Notes: generated from the sequence alone by a model not told the origin. DNA of 64,000 nt from Streptomyces tubercidicus (GCF_027497495.1 NZ_CP114205.1:372001-436000), one strand, 5' to 3'; shown: positions 42,545 to 53,596, counted from the first letter of the stretch. A program made the numbers and translations.

Positions 42545-44173
42545 TCAGTGCACGGCAGGAAGGTCCAGGGCGCCGACGAGGGCCTTCGCCGTGGAGGGCT
42601 TGGGCGTGGCGTGCGGGGCGCAGGTCACGTCCTTGGCGTCGGTCTTCCCGGTGAGGAAGTACGTGTCGACCCGCTTGTTGATGCAGGGGTTGACCTCGCC
42701 GGTGACACCGTGCGATCCGGCGTCCCGCTCGGTGATCATGCGGGAGCCCTTGAGGCGGCGGTGCAGTTCGACCGCGCCGCCGTACGGGGTGGCCGCGTCG
42801 CGGACGCTCTGCACGATCAGCACGTTCGGCAGACCCTTGCCGGTCTTGACGTCGACCGGCCGCTGCTGCTTGACGGGCCAAGTGGCACAGGGCAGGTTCA
42901 TCCAGGCGTTGGACCAGGTCATGAACGGTGCCCGCTGGTGGATGCGGGTGTTGTCGCGGTCCCACGTCCGCCAGCTGGTGGGCCACTTGGTGTCGGTGCA
43001 CTCGACGGCCGTGTAGACGGCGTTGCCGTTCTCCGCGGAGATGTTGCCGGCGGTGTCCTTGAGGTTCGGACCGGCGTTCTCCACCAGCGGCTTGCTGTCA
43101 CCGGCGCGGTACGCGCTCCAGACCTGGGCGATCGAGGCCCACACGTCGTCGTAGTAGGGAGCGTTCTGGAAGTAACCGGTCAGCTCGGCGGGGCCGACCA
43201 CACCGCCGATGGGCTTCTTCTTGGCGGTCGCCCGCAGCTTCTCCCACGACGCCTGGACCTTCTCGGGGGTGTCCCCGATGTGGTACGTGGCGTCGTTCTT
43301 GGCGACCCACTTCTTCCAGTCGCCCCAGCGGGTCTCGAAGGCGATGTCCTGGTCGAGGTTGGCCTGGTACCAGACCTTCTCGCGGGAGGGGTCGACGACG
43401 CTGTCGACGAGCATCCGGCGGACGTGTCCGGGGAAGAGCGTCGCGTAGACCGCGCCCAGGTAGGTGCCGTAGGACACGCCCAGGTAGTTGAGCTTCTTCT
43501 CACCGAGCGCGGCACGGATCACATCGATGTCGCGCGCGGTGTTCGCGGTCGTCATGTGCGGCAGCAGGCGGCCGCTGCGCTCGGCACAGCCGTCGGCGTA
43601 CTGCTTGGCGAGCTTGCGCTGGGCGCGCTTGTCCGCCTCGCTGTCCGGCACCGGGTCGGCCTTGGGCGCCTTGACGAACTCCTGCGGGTCCATGCAGGAG
43701 ATCGGCGCGGAGTGGCCCACGCCCCGGGGGTCGAAACCGACGAAGTCATACGCCTTCGCGGTCTTGGCCCAGAGCGGGTTCTTGGTGGTGATGCGGTTCG
43801 GGAACTTCATGCCCGAACCGCCGGGGCCACCGGGGTTGTAGAGGAGGGAGCCCTGTCGCTGCTCCTTGCCGCCGGTGCTGCGCGCACGGTCGACGGCGAT
43901 CTTGATGGTGCGGCCGTTCGGCCTGGCGTAGTCGACCGGGACGGTGACATAGCCGCACTGGACCGGGGACTTGAGGTTCCAGTCCGCGGGGCAGTCCTGC
44001 CAGTCGATGCCCTTCTTGGCGGCGCGCGCGGCGGCGGTCGCCACACCGCGCGCTTCGGCCGAACCGCGCTGGTGCTGCTCACCCGCCTGGGCGGGTGTGG
44101 CGGTTATGGCTCCGGCGAGAAGTGCTCCGGACACCAGAGTTCCGGCGGCGCCGAGCGCTGCTGATTTTCTCAC
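42545..44173 (-). CDS. Secreted S33-family peptidase (tripeptidyl aminopeptidase-like)
   Basis: A 542-residue alpha/beta-hydrolase of the Streptomyces Tap/SlpD group that trims tripeptides or similar from secreted proteins. A signal peptide (VRKSAALGAAGTLVSGALL to TPAQA) precedes the mature chain. The oxyanion region is YNPGGPGGSG, the nucleophile Ser lies in LGVSYGTYLGAVYA, and a late His in AGSHGVTGEVNPC. A C-terminal TAP-like segment with paired cysteines is present. GTG 44173 was chosen because AGGGGGAATTGACCAC precedes it; the longer frame starts at 44221. Confidence 0.92.
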   Translation of the reverse strand: MRKSAALGAAGTLVSGALLAGAITATPAQAGEQHQRGSAEARGVATAAARAAKKGIDWQDCPADWNLKSPVQCGYVTVPVDYARPNGRTIKIAVDRARSTGGKEQRQGSLLYNPGGPGGSGMKFPNRITTKNPLWAKTAKAYDFVGFDPRGVGHSAPISCMDPQEFVKAPKADPVPDSEADKRAQRKLAKQYADGCAERSGRLLPHMTTANTARDIDVIRAALGEKKLNYLGVSYGTYLGAVYATLFPGHVRRMLVDSVVDPSREKVWYQANLDQDIAFETRWGDWKKWVAKNDATYHIGDTPEKVQASWEKLRATAKKKPIGGVVGPAELTGYFQNAPYYDDVWASIAQVWSAYRAGDSKPLVENAGPNLKDTAGNISAENGNAVYTAVECTDTKWPTSWRTWDRDNTRIHQRAPFMTWSNAWMNLPCATWPVKQQRPVDVKTGKGLPNVLIVQSVRDAATPYGGAVELHRRLKGSRMITERDAGSHGVTGEVNPCINKRVDTYFLTGKTDAKDVTCAPHATPKPSTAKALVGALDLPAVH

Positions 44174-44733
44174 GTGGTCAATTCCCCCTGCAGGTGTGCC
44201 ACTTGTGGCGATGTTGATCACAGGATGTACAGAGGGATCCTGTCGTGCGCAGCGCCCTCTTGAACAGGCTCGACCCGGGATTCTTTACCAACCTGTAGGT
44301 TTCTTGGCGTGCCGTTCGCGGCCCGTCACCTGCGCAGGGCGGAGGAACGGCCGGAGATCGCAGCGGAACCTCATCATTCCGGCCAAGGACTCTGCCGCAG
44401 GACGTGGGTTCCCCCGCTACTCGGACCCCGTCAGTGGCATCCTCAACATGGTCCGTACGTACGGCAGTTGCCGGGCGGGCGAGGGTAAACCAGCAGGTCG
44501 GACGGCTCGGCGGGGAGCGCGGGGCGGCGGACGGCGCGGTGGAGCGCGGCGCGGCTCGTTGGCCGCCAAGGGGGCGCGCAGGGGCGAGAATACGTCAATT
44601 GCCGTAGACCTGCCCCACAGGCATGTGCCAGCCGCACAGCTTCAGTAACCTTCCGTGAAGGCTCTCCCACTCACTGCCACGGGAGGGCTTCGGCGTTTGC
44701 GCACCCTCAGAGCCGTCGCGAAGGAGATCCGAA
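44174..44733. other. Divergent intergenic region, 560 bp
   Basis: Between the peptidase (minus) and the roadblock cassette (plus). It contains the palindrome CCGTACGTACGG at 44453-44464 and, near 44647-44660, CCTTC-CGT-GAAGG. The strong ribosome site GAAGGAGATCC at 44719-44729 belongs to the cassette. No convincing gene; the short frames here are low-complexity GC-rich sequence. Confidence 0.4.
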
Positions 44734-45117
44734 GTGCCGGGTATCGATCAGGTCTTGTCCCAGGCAATGGGGATTCCGGGCGTTCTGGGCGCCGGACTGA
44801 TCGACTGGACCAGTGGTCTGACCCTCGGCACGGCGGGGCAGGCACCGCACGGCGATCATGACGCCGCCGCCGCCGACACCGCCGAGGTGGTGCAGGCCGT
44901 GGCACGCAACGCCACCTTCGACACCTCCGGCGCCGGGGGCCCGGCCCTCGAAGACCTGATCATCACGGCCGAGGGCAGCTACCACCTCATCCGCTTTGTG
45001 CACACGGTCTTCGACAGCCAGACCTACCTCTGGCTCTGGCTGGACCGCAACCAAGCCAATCTCGCCGTCGCGCGGCTCCGGTTGCGCGATCTGGCGGCGG
45101 AGCTGGTCGCGTCCTGA
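44734..45117 (+). CDS. Roadblock/longin-like small protein, cassette gene 1
   Basis: A 127-residue protein with the compact alpha-beta pattern of roadblock/LC7 folds: SQAMGIPGVLGAGLIDWTSG, then a loop, ALEDLIITAEGSYHLIRFV, YLWLWLDRNQANLAVARLRL. It is clearly paralogous to the last gene of the cassette (46560-46934), sharing LIDWTSG/LVDYTSG, LIITAEGSYHLIR/LITLTGQYHIIR and LDRNQANLAVAR/LDRKRANLALAR. GTG 44734 follows GAAGGAGATCCGAA. Roadblock proteins usually dimerise and regulate small GTPases; none is encoded nearby. Function not assigned. Confidence 0.78.
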   Translation: MPGIDQVLSQAMGIPGVLGAGLIDWTSGLTLGTAGQAPHGDHDAAAADTAEVVQAVARNATFDTSGAGGPALEDLIITAEGSYHLIRFVHTVFDSQTYLWLWLDRNQANLAVARLRLRDLAAELVAS

Positions 45118-45159
45118 GCCGCGCTCCGCCACACCGCACGCACGTTAAAGGAACCAGCC

Positions 45160-46011
45160 ATGGGCCTGCCCATATCCCCTCCCCCGCCCGCACCGGCAGG
45201 GCTGCTCGACCGCTGCGCCGCCGAACGGGCCACCGGCGCCCTCCGCGGCCCGCACGGCTGTATCTACCTTCTCGACGGCGCCGTCTACTGCGTCGAGGGC
45301 ACCGCCGCCCCCGGTCTCGACATCCGCCTCATCGCGGCCGGCAAGGTGCCGCCGCAGGGCTGGCAGTACGCCGTCGAGAGCGCGGGACCGCACCGAAGTG
45401 GCGCGCAGTTCCTGGTCAGCGAGGGCTGGTTGACCCAGAGCGAACTGGAGATATGCCATCTCGCCGCCCTTCTCGACGCGGCGTTCTTCGCACTGCCCCT
45501 GCCGCCCGAGTCCACCTCCTTCACGCCCGGGACCGCCCATTGGATGGGGGTCGTCCGGCTCATCAGCGCCGGTGCGCTCCAGCAGGCGACGGCCCGCCGC
45601 CGGGCGCTGCTCGACCGGCTCCACCCCTGGGCGGCGGTCGACTCCTCCCCCGTCATACCCGTCCGCCCGCACACCGCGGCCCCCACCACGGGCCGGCAAC
45701 GGCGGCTGCTCGACCGCGCCGACGGCCGGCACACCCCGCAGGAACTGGCCCGTCTGCTGGGCCAGTCCGCCTTCGCGACCCTGCTCGACATCCGCCGCCT
45801 CGCCGCCGCCGGGCTCGTCCAGCTGCCCCCGGCGGCGATGACGCTCCCCCGCCGCCGGCCCGGCGCCTGCCTGGACGGGCCCGCCGCCCCCGCCGCCGAC
45901 GAACACCCCACCCCGACCTGGCAACTACCGGTTCCGGACCTCCTCGATACCGCCGATCCGGATATTGCCCTCCTTGTCCGACTGCGTACGGCGCTGGAGG
46001 AGAACCTGTGA
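45160..46011 (+). CDS. Winged-helix-type protein of roadblock cassette (DUF4388-like), gene 2
   Basis: A 283-residue soluble protein. The N-terminal domain (LLDRCAAERATGALRGPHGC, IYLLDGAVYCVEGT) resembles PATAN/DUF4388 modules that pair with roadblock signalling. QFLVSEGWLTQSELEICHLA and ALLDAAFFALPL follow. Residues about 180-230 (RRLLDRADGRHTPQELARLL, TLLDIRRLAAAGLVQLP) form a winged-helix pattern. The tail is Pro/Asp-rich. ATG 45160 follows AAAGGAACCAGCC. No catalytic motif seen. Probably the regulator or adaptor that reads the state of its three roadblock partners (inference). Confidence 0.75.
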   Translation: MGLPISPPPPAPAGLLDRCAAERATGALRGPHGCIYLLDGAVYCVEGTAAPGLDIRLIAAGKVPPQGWQYAVESAGPHRSGAQFLVSEGWLTQSELEICHLAALLDAAFFALPLPPESTSFTPGTAHWMGVVRLISAGALQQATARRRALLDRLHPWAAVDSSPVIPVRPHTAAPTTGRQRRLLDRADGRHTPQELARLLGQSAFATLLDIRRLAAAGLVQLPPAAMTLPRRRPGACLDGPAAPAADEHPTPTWQLPVPDLLDTADPDIALLVRLRTALEENL

Positions 46012-46081
46012 GCCCTGACGCACGGAGACCGTGCATCCCATGAGGCGTGTCATCGGAAAGCGCGCCCGGAAAAGGAGACTG

Positions 46082-46462
46082 ATGACGATCGAACCCCGGA
46101 TACGGGAGGAATTGCATACGTTGCGCGATCAAGTGCGCCATTTCCAGGGCGGGATGGTCGCGAGCGTGGACGGCATGGTGATCGCCCACGATCTGCCGGA
46201 TATCGAACCGGACGGTCTGGCCGCGCTCACCGCCGCCGCGATCGGTGTCGCCAAACGCCTCACCGAGGCCACCGGACAGGGCTCCTTCGAGGAATCCCTG
46301 ACCCGCGGCGCCACCGGCTATATCGCCGCCTATTCGGCCGGGCGCCGCGCGGTCCTGACCGCCGTGGCCAGCACGGACACCAATGTGGGGCGGCTCCATT
46401 TGCAGGCCCGGAAGGCCGCGGAGCGGATCGGCGCCCTGGTGGACACGGCACCCCACCGGTAA
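46082..46462 (+). CDS. Roadblock/LC7-domain protein, cassette gene 3
   Basis: A 126-residue protein closest of the three to classic roadblock/MglB: LRDQVRHFQGGMVASVDGMV, LAALTAAAIGVAKRLTEATG, VLTAVASTDTNVGRLHLQAR. Such proteins are homodimeric GTPase regulators or sensory adaptors. ATG 46082 follows AAAAGGAGACTG. It lies 70 bp after the winged-helix protein. Confidence 0.85.
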   Translation: MTIEPRIREELHTLRDQVRHFQGGMVASVDGMVIAHDLPDIEPDGLAALTAAAIGVAKRLTEATGQGSFEESLTRGATGYIAAYSAGRRAVLTAVASTDTNVGRLHLQARKAAERIGALVDTAPHR

Positions 46463-46559
46463 GAGCACACCCCGATACGAGCAGCCCAGCGATACCCCAT
46501 ACCCCCCGAAACCCCCGAACCGGAAACACCGTCAAGGAATCGAAAGGTCTGAACCCCTC

Positions 46560-46934
46560 ATGGCTCAAATGGAATCCGCTCTCGCCGACGCGATGTCGAC
46601 CATCGAGGGCGCGGTCGGCGTCGCCCTGGTCGACTACACCAGCGGCATGGCACTGGCCACCCTGGGCGACAATCAGGCGCTGGACCTCAATATCGCTGCG
46701 GCCGGCAATACCGATGTCGTACGCGCCAAGATGCGCACCATGGAGATGCTGGAACTCCAGGGCGCCATCGAGGACATGCTCATCACCCTGACCGGGCAGT
46801 ACCACATCATCCGCCCGGTGACGGGCAAGAACGGCGGCGGCCTCTTCCTCTATCTGGTGCTGGACCGCAAGCGCGCCAATCTCGCGCTGGCGCGCCACCG
46901 TCTCGCCCGGCTGGAGGCGGACCTGGAGGTCTGA
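46560..46934 (+). CDS. Roadblock/longin-like small protein, cassette gene 4
   Basis: A 124-residue protein beginning MAQMESALADAMSTIEGAVG with VALVDYTSGMALATLGDNQ and ending LVLDRKRANLALARHRLARL. Paralogue of gene 1 in the same cassette. No membrane segment or catalytic residue. ATG 46560; AAAGG lies somewhat far upstream. It converges on ureD; the 74-bp gap holds a short GTCACCCGCTGTC direct repeat. Confidence 0.8.
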   Translation: MAQMESALADAMSTIEGAVGVALVDYTSGMALATLGDNQALDLNIAAAGNTDVVRAKMRTMEMLELQGAIEDMLITLTGQYHIIRPVTGKNGGGLFLYLVLDRKRANLALARHRLARLEADLEV

Positions 46935-47008
46935 GCCGGGCCGCCGCCACCCGACGCCACCCGGCTCCGTCACCCGCTGTCGTCACCCGCTGTCGTCGCC
47001 CACCGCCG

Positions 47009-47854
47009 TCACCCGGCGCCGACGCCCCGGGCGGCCTCGTCCAGCAGCCGCCGGAGCCGGAGCGCGTCCGGGGCGACGGCCGTGGCCAGGGCCGCGGGAC
47101 CGGCGAGCGGCGCCAGGACGCCGTGTCCCGCGCCGTCGTCGGACCGCTCCCCCGCCGCGGCCCCCAGCAGCCGCACCTCGGCCGGGCACTGCGCGAACTC
47201 CGGCTTCACCACGAGGAGTTGGCCGAGGGCGCGGTGTCCGTCCAGGACGGCCGAGGTGTCCCAGCCGGGGGCGCCGGGCCCGTACGCCGTCTCCTGGTCG
47301 AGCAGGGTCCGGCCGGCCCGGCGGACGATGAGCCGGCTGTGCAGCGCGCCGGTCTCCTCGCCGCTGCGTCCCAGGACCTGTTCCTCGCGCAGTACCAGGT
47401 GTGCGGTGGGGGCCAGTTCGACGGTGGTGGTCATCCGCAGTGCGCTGCCGGCCGCCGAGATCAGCGGTTCGGGCAGCCAGTCGAGCCGGGCGCCGTCGGC
47501 CACCGTCAACCGCACGTCGTAGGTGGCGTGGTCGGCCGTGCGGCCGGGCAGCGCGACGGTCGCGGCGGCGCTGGTGAGGTGCAGTGCGCTGCCCGCCTCG
47601 GCGGTGGCTTCGATGGCCAGCCGGTCGCCGCCGAGGGGGGCACTCATGGCACCCACGACACAGACCCGGGCCTGCCCGCCGGGTCCACGGATCCGGCGCA
47701 GCGCGAACGGGCCGTCGCCGTCGAGGACGGGCAGCCGGGTGGTGCTTTCCGCGTCATCGGCCCGCGCGACGATGCGGGCGGTGGCGCGCAGACCGGCGGC
47801 CGGAGCGGTGGCGGTCCGCGGCGGCACCGGCGGGGTGCGGACTGCGGTGGTCAT
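47009..47854 (-). CDS. ureD: Urease accessory protein UreD
   Basis: A 281-residue UreD/UreH that forms the scaffold with UreF and UreG for nickel insertion into urease. Recognisable are [38 protein letters not shown] and [23 protein letters not shown] 47854 overlaps the ureG stop by four bases. The sequence family is divergent, but position and these blocks are clear. Last gene of the urease operon. Confidence 0.88.
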   Translation of the reverse strand: MTTAVRTPPVPPRTATAPAAGLRATARIVARADDAESTTRLPVLDGDGPFALRRIRGPGGQARVCVVGAMSAPLGGDRLAIEATAEAGSALHLTSAAATVALPGRTADHATYDVRLTVADGARLDWLPEPLISAAGSALRMTTTVELAPTAHLVLREEQVLGRSGEETGALHSRLIVRRAGRTLLDQETAYGPGAPGWDTSAVLDGHRALGQLLVVKPEFAQCPAEVRLLGAAAGERSDDGAGHGVLAPLAGPAALATAVAPDALRLRRLLDEAARGVGAG

Positions 47855-48594
47855 GCCGGGCCAGCGCTCCAGTCCGCCAGCCGCCCCCGGACCCACTCCA
47901 CGACGGGCCGGACGCCGTTCTCCGACTTCAGCGCGGTGAAGACGACCGGCAGCTCGCCGCGCTGGGCCTTGGCGTCGCGGGCCATGCCTTCGAGGTCGAC
48001 GCCGACGTAGGGCGCGAGGTCGGTCTTGTTGATCACGAGGAGGTCGGAGGTGGTGACACCGGGGCCGCCCTTACGCGGGATGTCGTCGCCGCCGGCCACA
48101 TCGATGACGAAGATCTGGGCGTCGACCAGGCCCTTGGAGAAGGTCGCGGTGAGGTTGTCGCCGCCGGATTCGACCAGTACGAGATCGAGCGGGCCGACCG
48201 CCTCTTCCAAGTCCTCCACGGCTTCGAGATTGGCGGAGATGTCGTCGCGGATGGCGGTGTGCGGGCAGGCGCCGGTCTCGACGGCGGAGATCCGCTCGGC
48301 GGGCAGGACGGCCTCCCGGAGCAGGAATTCGGCGTCCTCGCGGGTGTAGATGTCATTGGTGACCACGGCGAGGGAGAGTTCGTCGCGCAGCGCACGGCAG
48401 AGCGCGGCGACGGTGGCGGTCTTGCCGGTGCCGACCGGGCCGCCCAGCCCGATGCGCAGGGCCCGCCGGGTGCCGCTCCGCCGTGTTCCGTGGTGGCTCT
48501 CCTTCGGGTCGTTGGCTGCCGGGGTTACCCGTACGGCACCGGTGGCGCTGTAGGTGTAGCGCTCGGGAAAGGGGTCGTCGTGGTCGCGGTGCAT
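47851..48594 (-). CDS. ureG: Urease accessory GTPase UreG
   Basis: A 247-residue SIMIBI GTPase driving nickel delivery to urease. The P-loop is [12 protein letters not shown], the metal-binding CPH is in [13 protein letters not shown], and [12 protein letters not shown] and NKTDLAPYV follow. The N-terminal extension of about 45 residues contains four His (MHRDHDD, ESHHGT), unlike the short N-terminus of E. coli-type UreG. No ureE is present, so nickel binding by this extension is possible (inference). ATG 48594 follows TTGGAGTGAC. Confidence 0.94.
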   Translation of the reverse strand: MHRDHDDPFPERYTYSATGAVRVTPAANDPKESHHGTRRSGTRRALRIGLGGPVGTGKTATVAALCRALRDELSLAVVTNDIYTREDAEFLLREAVLPAERISAVETGACPHTAIRDDISANLEAVEDLEEAVGPLDLVLVESGGDNLTATFSKGLVDAQIFVIDVAGGDDIPRKGGPGVTTSDLLVINKTDLAPYVGVDLEGMARDAKAQRGELPVVFTALKSENGVRPVVEWVRGRLADWSAGPA

Positions 48595-48644
48595 GTCACT
48601 CCAAGGTTTCAGGGGTTGCGGTTCCCGGCGGTGGCGCCGGTGGG

Positions 48645-49319
48645 TCAGGAGGCGAAGAGGCGTACCGGCCAGGCGGCGTGCTGTTGGGCGGTGATGTCCA
48701 ACAGGGGCGCCGAGGCTGCGGGCAGTGCGTCGACTCCTTCGTCGGCGACCCGCCGCGCGGCGTCCGCGCCCCGTTCCGCGATCAGGTCGAGATCGGCGGT
48801 GAGGCGGGCGAGCACGGCGGTGGCGTCGAAGGGGTCCAGGCTCAGCAGCCGGACCGCCGCGGTGGCCGGTCCGCTGACGGTCTCGTAGGCCACGGCGTAG
48901 GCGGCATCGAGCGGCGGCAGACCGGCGGACCGGGCGGCCAGGCCCAGGACGACGGGCTGGTGGGCGCCGCGGGGGCGGGCCGTGGCGAGCGCGTCGAGTG
49001 CGGCGCTCGGCCAGGTGGCGCGGGCCGCCCGCATCATCTGCCGGCCGAGCCGCCGGGCGGTCTGCCGCAGTGCCGGTACGGGCGTACGGGCGTCGGCGGC
49101 GTCGTCCAGCAGGAGCGGGTCGTGGCCGGCCGCGGCCGCGGCGGCGAGCCCCGCCGCGACCAGACCCGCGGTGTGCAGCCGGCCCCGGCAGAAGGTCTCC
49201 AGGGTGGCGGCGTCCTTGATACGTCCCGCGGCGACGGCCGGTTCGGCGCCGCCCGAGTGGGCGTGCCCTCCGGCGGGGAACCGGCCGTCGGCGAGGACGA
49301 GCAGCGCTGCGCGGCTCAT
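48645..49319 (-). CDS. ureF: Urease accessory protein UreF
   Basis: A 224-residue all-helical UreF that links UreG to the urease-UreD complex. [20 protein letters not shown] is the family N-terminal signature; [20 protein letters not shown] is in the C-terminal half. ATG 49319; 42 bp separate it from ureC. Highly Ala-rich as expected at this GC. Confidence 0.93.
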   Translation of the reverse strand: MSRAALLVLADGRFPAGGHAHSGGAEPAVAAGRIKDAATLETFCRGRLHTAGLVAAGLAAAAAAGHDPLLLDDAADARTPVPALRQTARRLGRQMMRAARATWPSAALDALATARPRGAHQPVVLGLAARSAGLPPLDAAYAVAYETVSGPATAAVRLLSLDPFDATAVLARLTADLDLIAERGADAARRVADEGVDALPAASAPLLDITAQQHAAWPVRLFAS

Positions 49320-49361
49320 CGGTGGTGGGTGTCCTTGGTCGGGGTGCTCATCGGTGCCGTC

Positions 49362-51083
49362 TCAGAAGAGGAAGTACCGCTGGGCCATGGGGAGTTCGGC
49401 GGCGGGGCGGGGCTCGACCACCTCGCCGTCGATGGTCACCGTGAAGGTGTCCGGGTCGACCTGGACGCGCGGCAGGGCATCGTTGTTGCGCATATCGGCC
49501 TTGGTGATGCCGCGGGTGCTGCGGATCGCCTCGAAGCCCTTGGCCAGCGGGAGGCGTTCGGGAAGGCCGTCCGCCAGGGCCTGCGGGGCGACGAAGTTGA
49601 CCGAGTTGCTGCCCGGGGCCCGGCCGGTGGCACCGAACATCGGGCGGGGCAGCACCGGCTGCGGAGTGGGGATGGAGGCGTTGGCGTCGCCCATCTGCGC
49701 ATAGGCGATCTGGCCGCCCTTGATGACCAGCTGCGGTTTGACGCCGAAGAAGGCCGGGTCCCACAGCACGAGGTCGGCGAGCTTGCCGTTCTCGACGGAG
49801 CCGACGAGATGGTCGATGCCCTGGGCGACGGCCGCGTTGAGGGTGTACTTCGCGACATAACGGCGGGCACGGTGGTTGTCCGCGCCGCCGTCGCCGGGCA
49901 GCGCGCCGCGGCGCCGCTTCATCACATGCGCGGTCTGCCAGGTGCGCAGTACGACCTCGCCGATCCGGCCCATGGCCTGGGCGTCCGAGGCCATGATCGA
50001 GATGGCGCCGAGGTCGTGCAGGATGTCTTCGGCGGCGATGGTGGAGGGCCGGATCCGGGACTCGGCGAACGCCAGGTCCTCGGGGACCGCGGGGTTGAGG
50101 TGGTGACAGACCATCAGCATGTCGAGGTGTTCTTCGACGGTGTTGACGGTGTGCGGCCGGGTGGGGTTGGTGGAGGCGGGCAGGACGTTCGGCTCGGAGA
50201 CCATCGCGATCATGTCGGGGGCGTGGCCGCCGCCGGCGCCTTCGACATGGAAGGCGTGGATCGAGCGGCCGGCGATGGCGGCGAGGGTGTCGCCGAGGAA
50301 ACCGGCCTCGTTGAGGGTGTCGGTGTGGATGGCGAGCTGGGCGCCGCTCTCCTCGCAGACGGTCAGACAGGCATCGATGACCGCGGGGGTCGCACCCCAG
50401 TCCTCATGGATCTTGAAGCCGAGGACCCCGGCCCGCAGCTGGTCGCGCATCGAGGTGAGCGAGGTGGTGTTGCCCTTGCCGAGCAGACCGACGTTGACCG
50501 GCAGGGAGTCCATGGCCTCGAACATCCGGGACACGTGCCAGGAGCCGGGGGTGATGGTGGTGGCCTTGCTGCCCTCGGCCGGTCCGGTGCCGCCGCCGAT
50601 CATCGTGGTGACGCCGGAGGCCAGCGCCTCGTCCGCCTGCTGCGGGCAGATGAAGTGCACATGGGTGTCGATGGCACCGGCCGTGAGGATCTTGCCGTTG
50701 CCCGCGATGACCTCGGTCTCGGGGCCGATGACCAGGTCGGGGTGGACGCCGTCCATGGTTTCGGGGTTGCCGGCCTTGCCCAGGGCGGTGATCCGGCCGT
50801 CCCGGATGCCCACGTCGGCCTTGACGATGCCCCAGTGGTCGAGCACGACCGCACCGGTGATCACGGTGTCGGGGGTGCCCTCGGCGCGGGTGGCGCGGGA
50901 CTGGCCCATCGATTCGCGGATCACCTTGCCGCCGCCGAAGACGGCCTCGTCGCCGGCCCGGCCGGGGCCGCCCGAGCGGTCCTCGGTGATCTCGATGACG
51001 AGGTCGGTGTCGGCGAGCCGGATGCGGTCACCGGTGGTCGGGCCGAAGAGGTCGGCGTAGGACTGGCGGGTGAGTTCAGTCAT
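49362..51083 (-). CDS. ureC: Urease alpha subunit
   Basis: A 573-residue amidohydrolase that hydrolyses urea to ammonia and carbamate at a di-nickel site. Ligands visible are His141/His143 ([11 protein letters not shown]), the carbamylated Lys224 in [10 protein letters not shown], and the flap with MVCHHLNP. The C-terminal AQRYFLF is typical. Full length. ATG 51083 overlaps the ureB end by eight bases, so the structural subunits are coupled. Confidence 0.97.
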   Translation of the reverse strand: MTELTRQSYADLFGPTTGDRIRLADTDLVIEITEDRSGGPGRAGDEAVFGGGKVIRESMGQSRATRAEGTPDTVITGAVVLDHWGIVKADVGIRDGRITALGKAGNPETMDGVHPDLVIGPETEVIAGNGKILTAGAIDTHVHFICPQQADEALASGVTTMIGGGTGPAEGSKATTITPGSWHVSRMFEAMDSLPVNVGLLGKGNTTSLTSMRDQLRAGVLGFKIHEDWGATPAVIDACLTVCEESGAQLAIHTDTLNEAGFLGDTLAAIAGRSIHAFHVEGAGGGHAPDMIAMVSEPNVLPASTNPTRPHTVNTVEEHLDMLMVCHHLNPAVPEDLAFAESRIRPSTIAAEDILHDLGAISIMASDAQAMGRIGEVVLRTWQTAHVMKRRRGALPGDGGADNHRARRYVAKYTLNAAVAQGIDHLVGSVENGKLADLVLWDPAFFGVKPQLVIKGGQIAYAQMGDANASIPTPQPVLPRPMFGATGRAPGSNSVNFVAPQALADGLPERLPLAKGFEAIRSTRGITKADMRNNDALPRVQVDPDTFTVTIDGEVVEPRPAAELPMAQRYFLF

Positions 51084-51387
51084 CGAGGGTGCCTCCGGTC
51101 TCGCCCCGCAGGCCCATGACGATGCGCCGGCCCCCGATGGGGACGAGTTCGACCTCGGTGGGGATGCCGGGCTCGAAGCGCACGGCGGAGCCGGCCGGGA
51201 CGTTCAGTCGCTTGCCGTGCGCGGCCGCGCGGTCGAAGTCGAGGCCGGGGTTGGCCTCGGCGAAGTGGTAGTGGGAGCCGACCTGGACGGGGCGGTCGGC
51301 GGCGTTGAGGACGGTCATCCGCGTGCGGGGAAGACCTTCGTTGAGGCGCACCGGCTCGTCGGCGGGGAGGATCTGGCCCGGGATCAT
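51076..51387 (-). CDS. ureB: Urease beta subunit
   Basis: A 103-residue structural subunit: [36 protein letters not shown] and [13 protein letters not shown] are the family blocks. It packs against UreA and UreC in the trimer. It starts 16 bp after the ureA stop. Confidence 0.96.
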   Translation of the reverse strand: MIPGQILPADEPVRLNEGLPRTRMTVLNAADRPVQVGSHYHFAEANPGLDFDRAAAHGKRLNVPAGSAVRFEPGIPTEVELVPIGGRRIVMGLRGETGGTLDD

Positions 51388-51403
51388 TCTTCGCTCTCCC
51401 CGT

Positions 51404-51706
51404 TCAGTTGATGGGTTCGTGAACGGTGACGAGCTTGGTGCCGTCCGGGAAGGTGGCCTCGACCTGCACGTCGTGGATCATCTCGGGGATGCCTTCCATG
51501 ACCTCGTCGCGGGTGAGCACCTTGCGGCCGGAGGACATCAGCTCGGCGACGGTACAGCCGTCCCGGGCCCCTTCGAGGATGTGCACGGTGAGCAGCGCGA
51601 TCGCTTCCGGATGGTTGAGCTTCACCCCCCGGGAGCGGCGTTTTTCGGCCACGTCTGCCGCCACATGAATCATCAGACGCTCCTGTTCATGCGGGGTCAG
51701 TTGCAT
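51404..51706 (-). CDS. ureA: Urease gamma subunit
   Basis: A 100-residue subunit beginning [20 protein letters not shown] with [17 protein letters not shown] and [23 protein letters not shown] 51706 follows GAGGTGGAAGGT; the frame continues upstream to 51766 but without family similarity. First gene of ureABCFGD; a GlnR-like box lies 32 bp upstream. Confidence 0.96.
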   Translation of the reverse strand: MQLTPHEQERLMIHVAADVAEKRRSRGVKLNHPEAIALLTVHILEGARDGCTVAELMSSGRKVLTRDEVMEGIPEMIHDVQVEATFPDGTKLVTVHEPIN

Positions 51707-51737
51707 ACCTTCCACCTCACAGTCTTCCGCCCGGGTC

Positions 51738-51754
51738 GTGTTCGCCCAGGTCAC
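51738..51754 (-). promoter_or_regulatory. Candidate GlnR box upstream of ureA
   Basis: The minus strand reads GTGACCTGGGCGAACAC: GTGAC, six bases, GAACAC. The actinobacterial GlnR half-site pair is of the form gTnAC-N6-GaAAC, and ureA is a known GlnR target in S. coelicolor. One base deviates in the second half. Confidence 0.5.
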
Positions 51755-53183
<1,429 letters not shown>

Positions 53184-53200
53184 GCCACCCGCACCCCCGC

Positions 53201-53222
53201 ACGGTCAGCGCGCGCTGACCGT
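53201..53222. terminator. 22-bp perfect palindrome at antitoxin stop
   Basis: ACGGTCAGCGC then GCGCTGACCGT (53201-53222), overlapping the antitoxin stop codon and 18 bases past the peptidase stop. It is suited to bidirectional termination. Confidence 0.7.
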
Positions 53223-53536
53223 CAACTCTCGCGACCCGGTCGCCGGTCCCCGGCGGGCGGGTCGCGGTGTTCTGCGGCGATCCCGAACCGCCGCCGTTCG
53301 CCCGGAGCGGACGGGAGCTGCCGCACGGACGAGACCGTGCTGATCACCTGCTCGTCCTCCACATCCTGTTCACGCCGCCCCAGCTCTTCCAGTAGCTGCA
53401 GGTCAGCGGCGGATACCAGCGCCACCAGCGGCTTGCCGTGACGGGTGACGACCACCCGCTCACCGCCGTAGACGACGCGATTGATCAGATCCGCCAGCTC
53501 CGCTCGTGCTTGCGTCACCGGAATTTCGTAGGCCAT
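53222..53536 (-). CDS. Orphan Phd/YefM-family antitoxin
   Basis: A 104-residue DNA-binding antitoxin: [40 protein letters not shown] and [12 protein letters not shown] are the Phd/YefM N-terminal fold. The C-terminal 50 residues ([16 protein letters not shown], then Pro/Arg-rich) are unlike the usual short toxin-binding tail. No RelE/YoeB/Doc/PIN toxin follows; the next gene downstream is a converging peptidase. It is divergent from clpP with TGTACA-type repeats between. It is likely an autoregulator that also controls clpP. Confidence 0.85.
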   Translation of the reverse strand: MAYEIPVTQARAELADLINRVVYGGERVVVTRHGKPLVALVSAADLQLLEELGRREQDVEDEQVISTVSSVRQLPSAPGERRRFGIAAEHRDPPAGDRRPGRES

Positions 53537-53554
53537 GCTCCCATTCTAACTGGA

Positions 53555-53569
53555 CGTACATCCTGTACA
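53555..53569. promoter_or_regulatory. TGTACA-type repeat, candidate antitoxin operator
   Basis: CGTACA (53555-53560) and TGTACA (53564-53569) are spaced nine bases start to start in the 60-bp gap between antitoxin and clpP. E. coli YefM recognises palindromes with a TGTACA core, so this is a plausible site for the adjacent YefM-like protein. Confidence 0.6.
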
Positions 53570-53596
53570 TTTTTCACAGAGAGAGGAGCCGGCATC

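Noticed and set aside
44453..44464. CCGTACGTACGG palindrome in the 560-bp gap before the roadblock cassette
   Set aside because: A 12-bp GC/TACG palindrome is expected by chance at this frequency; no second copy or half-site nearby.
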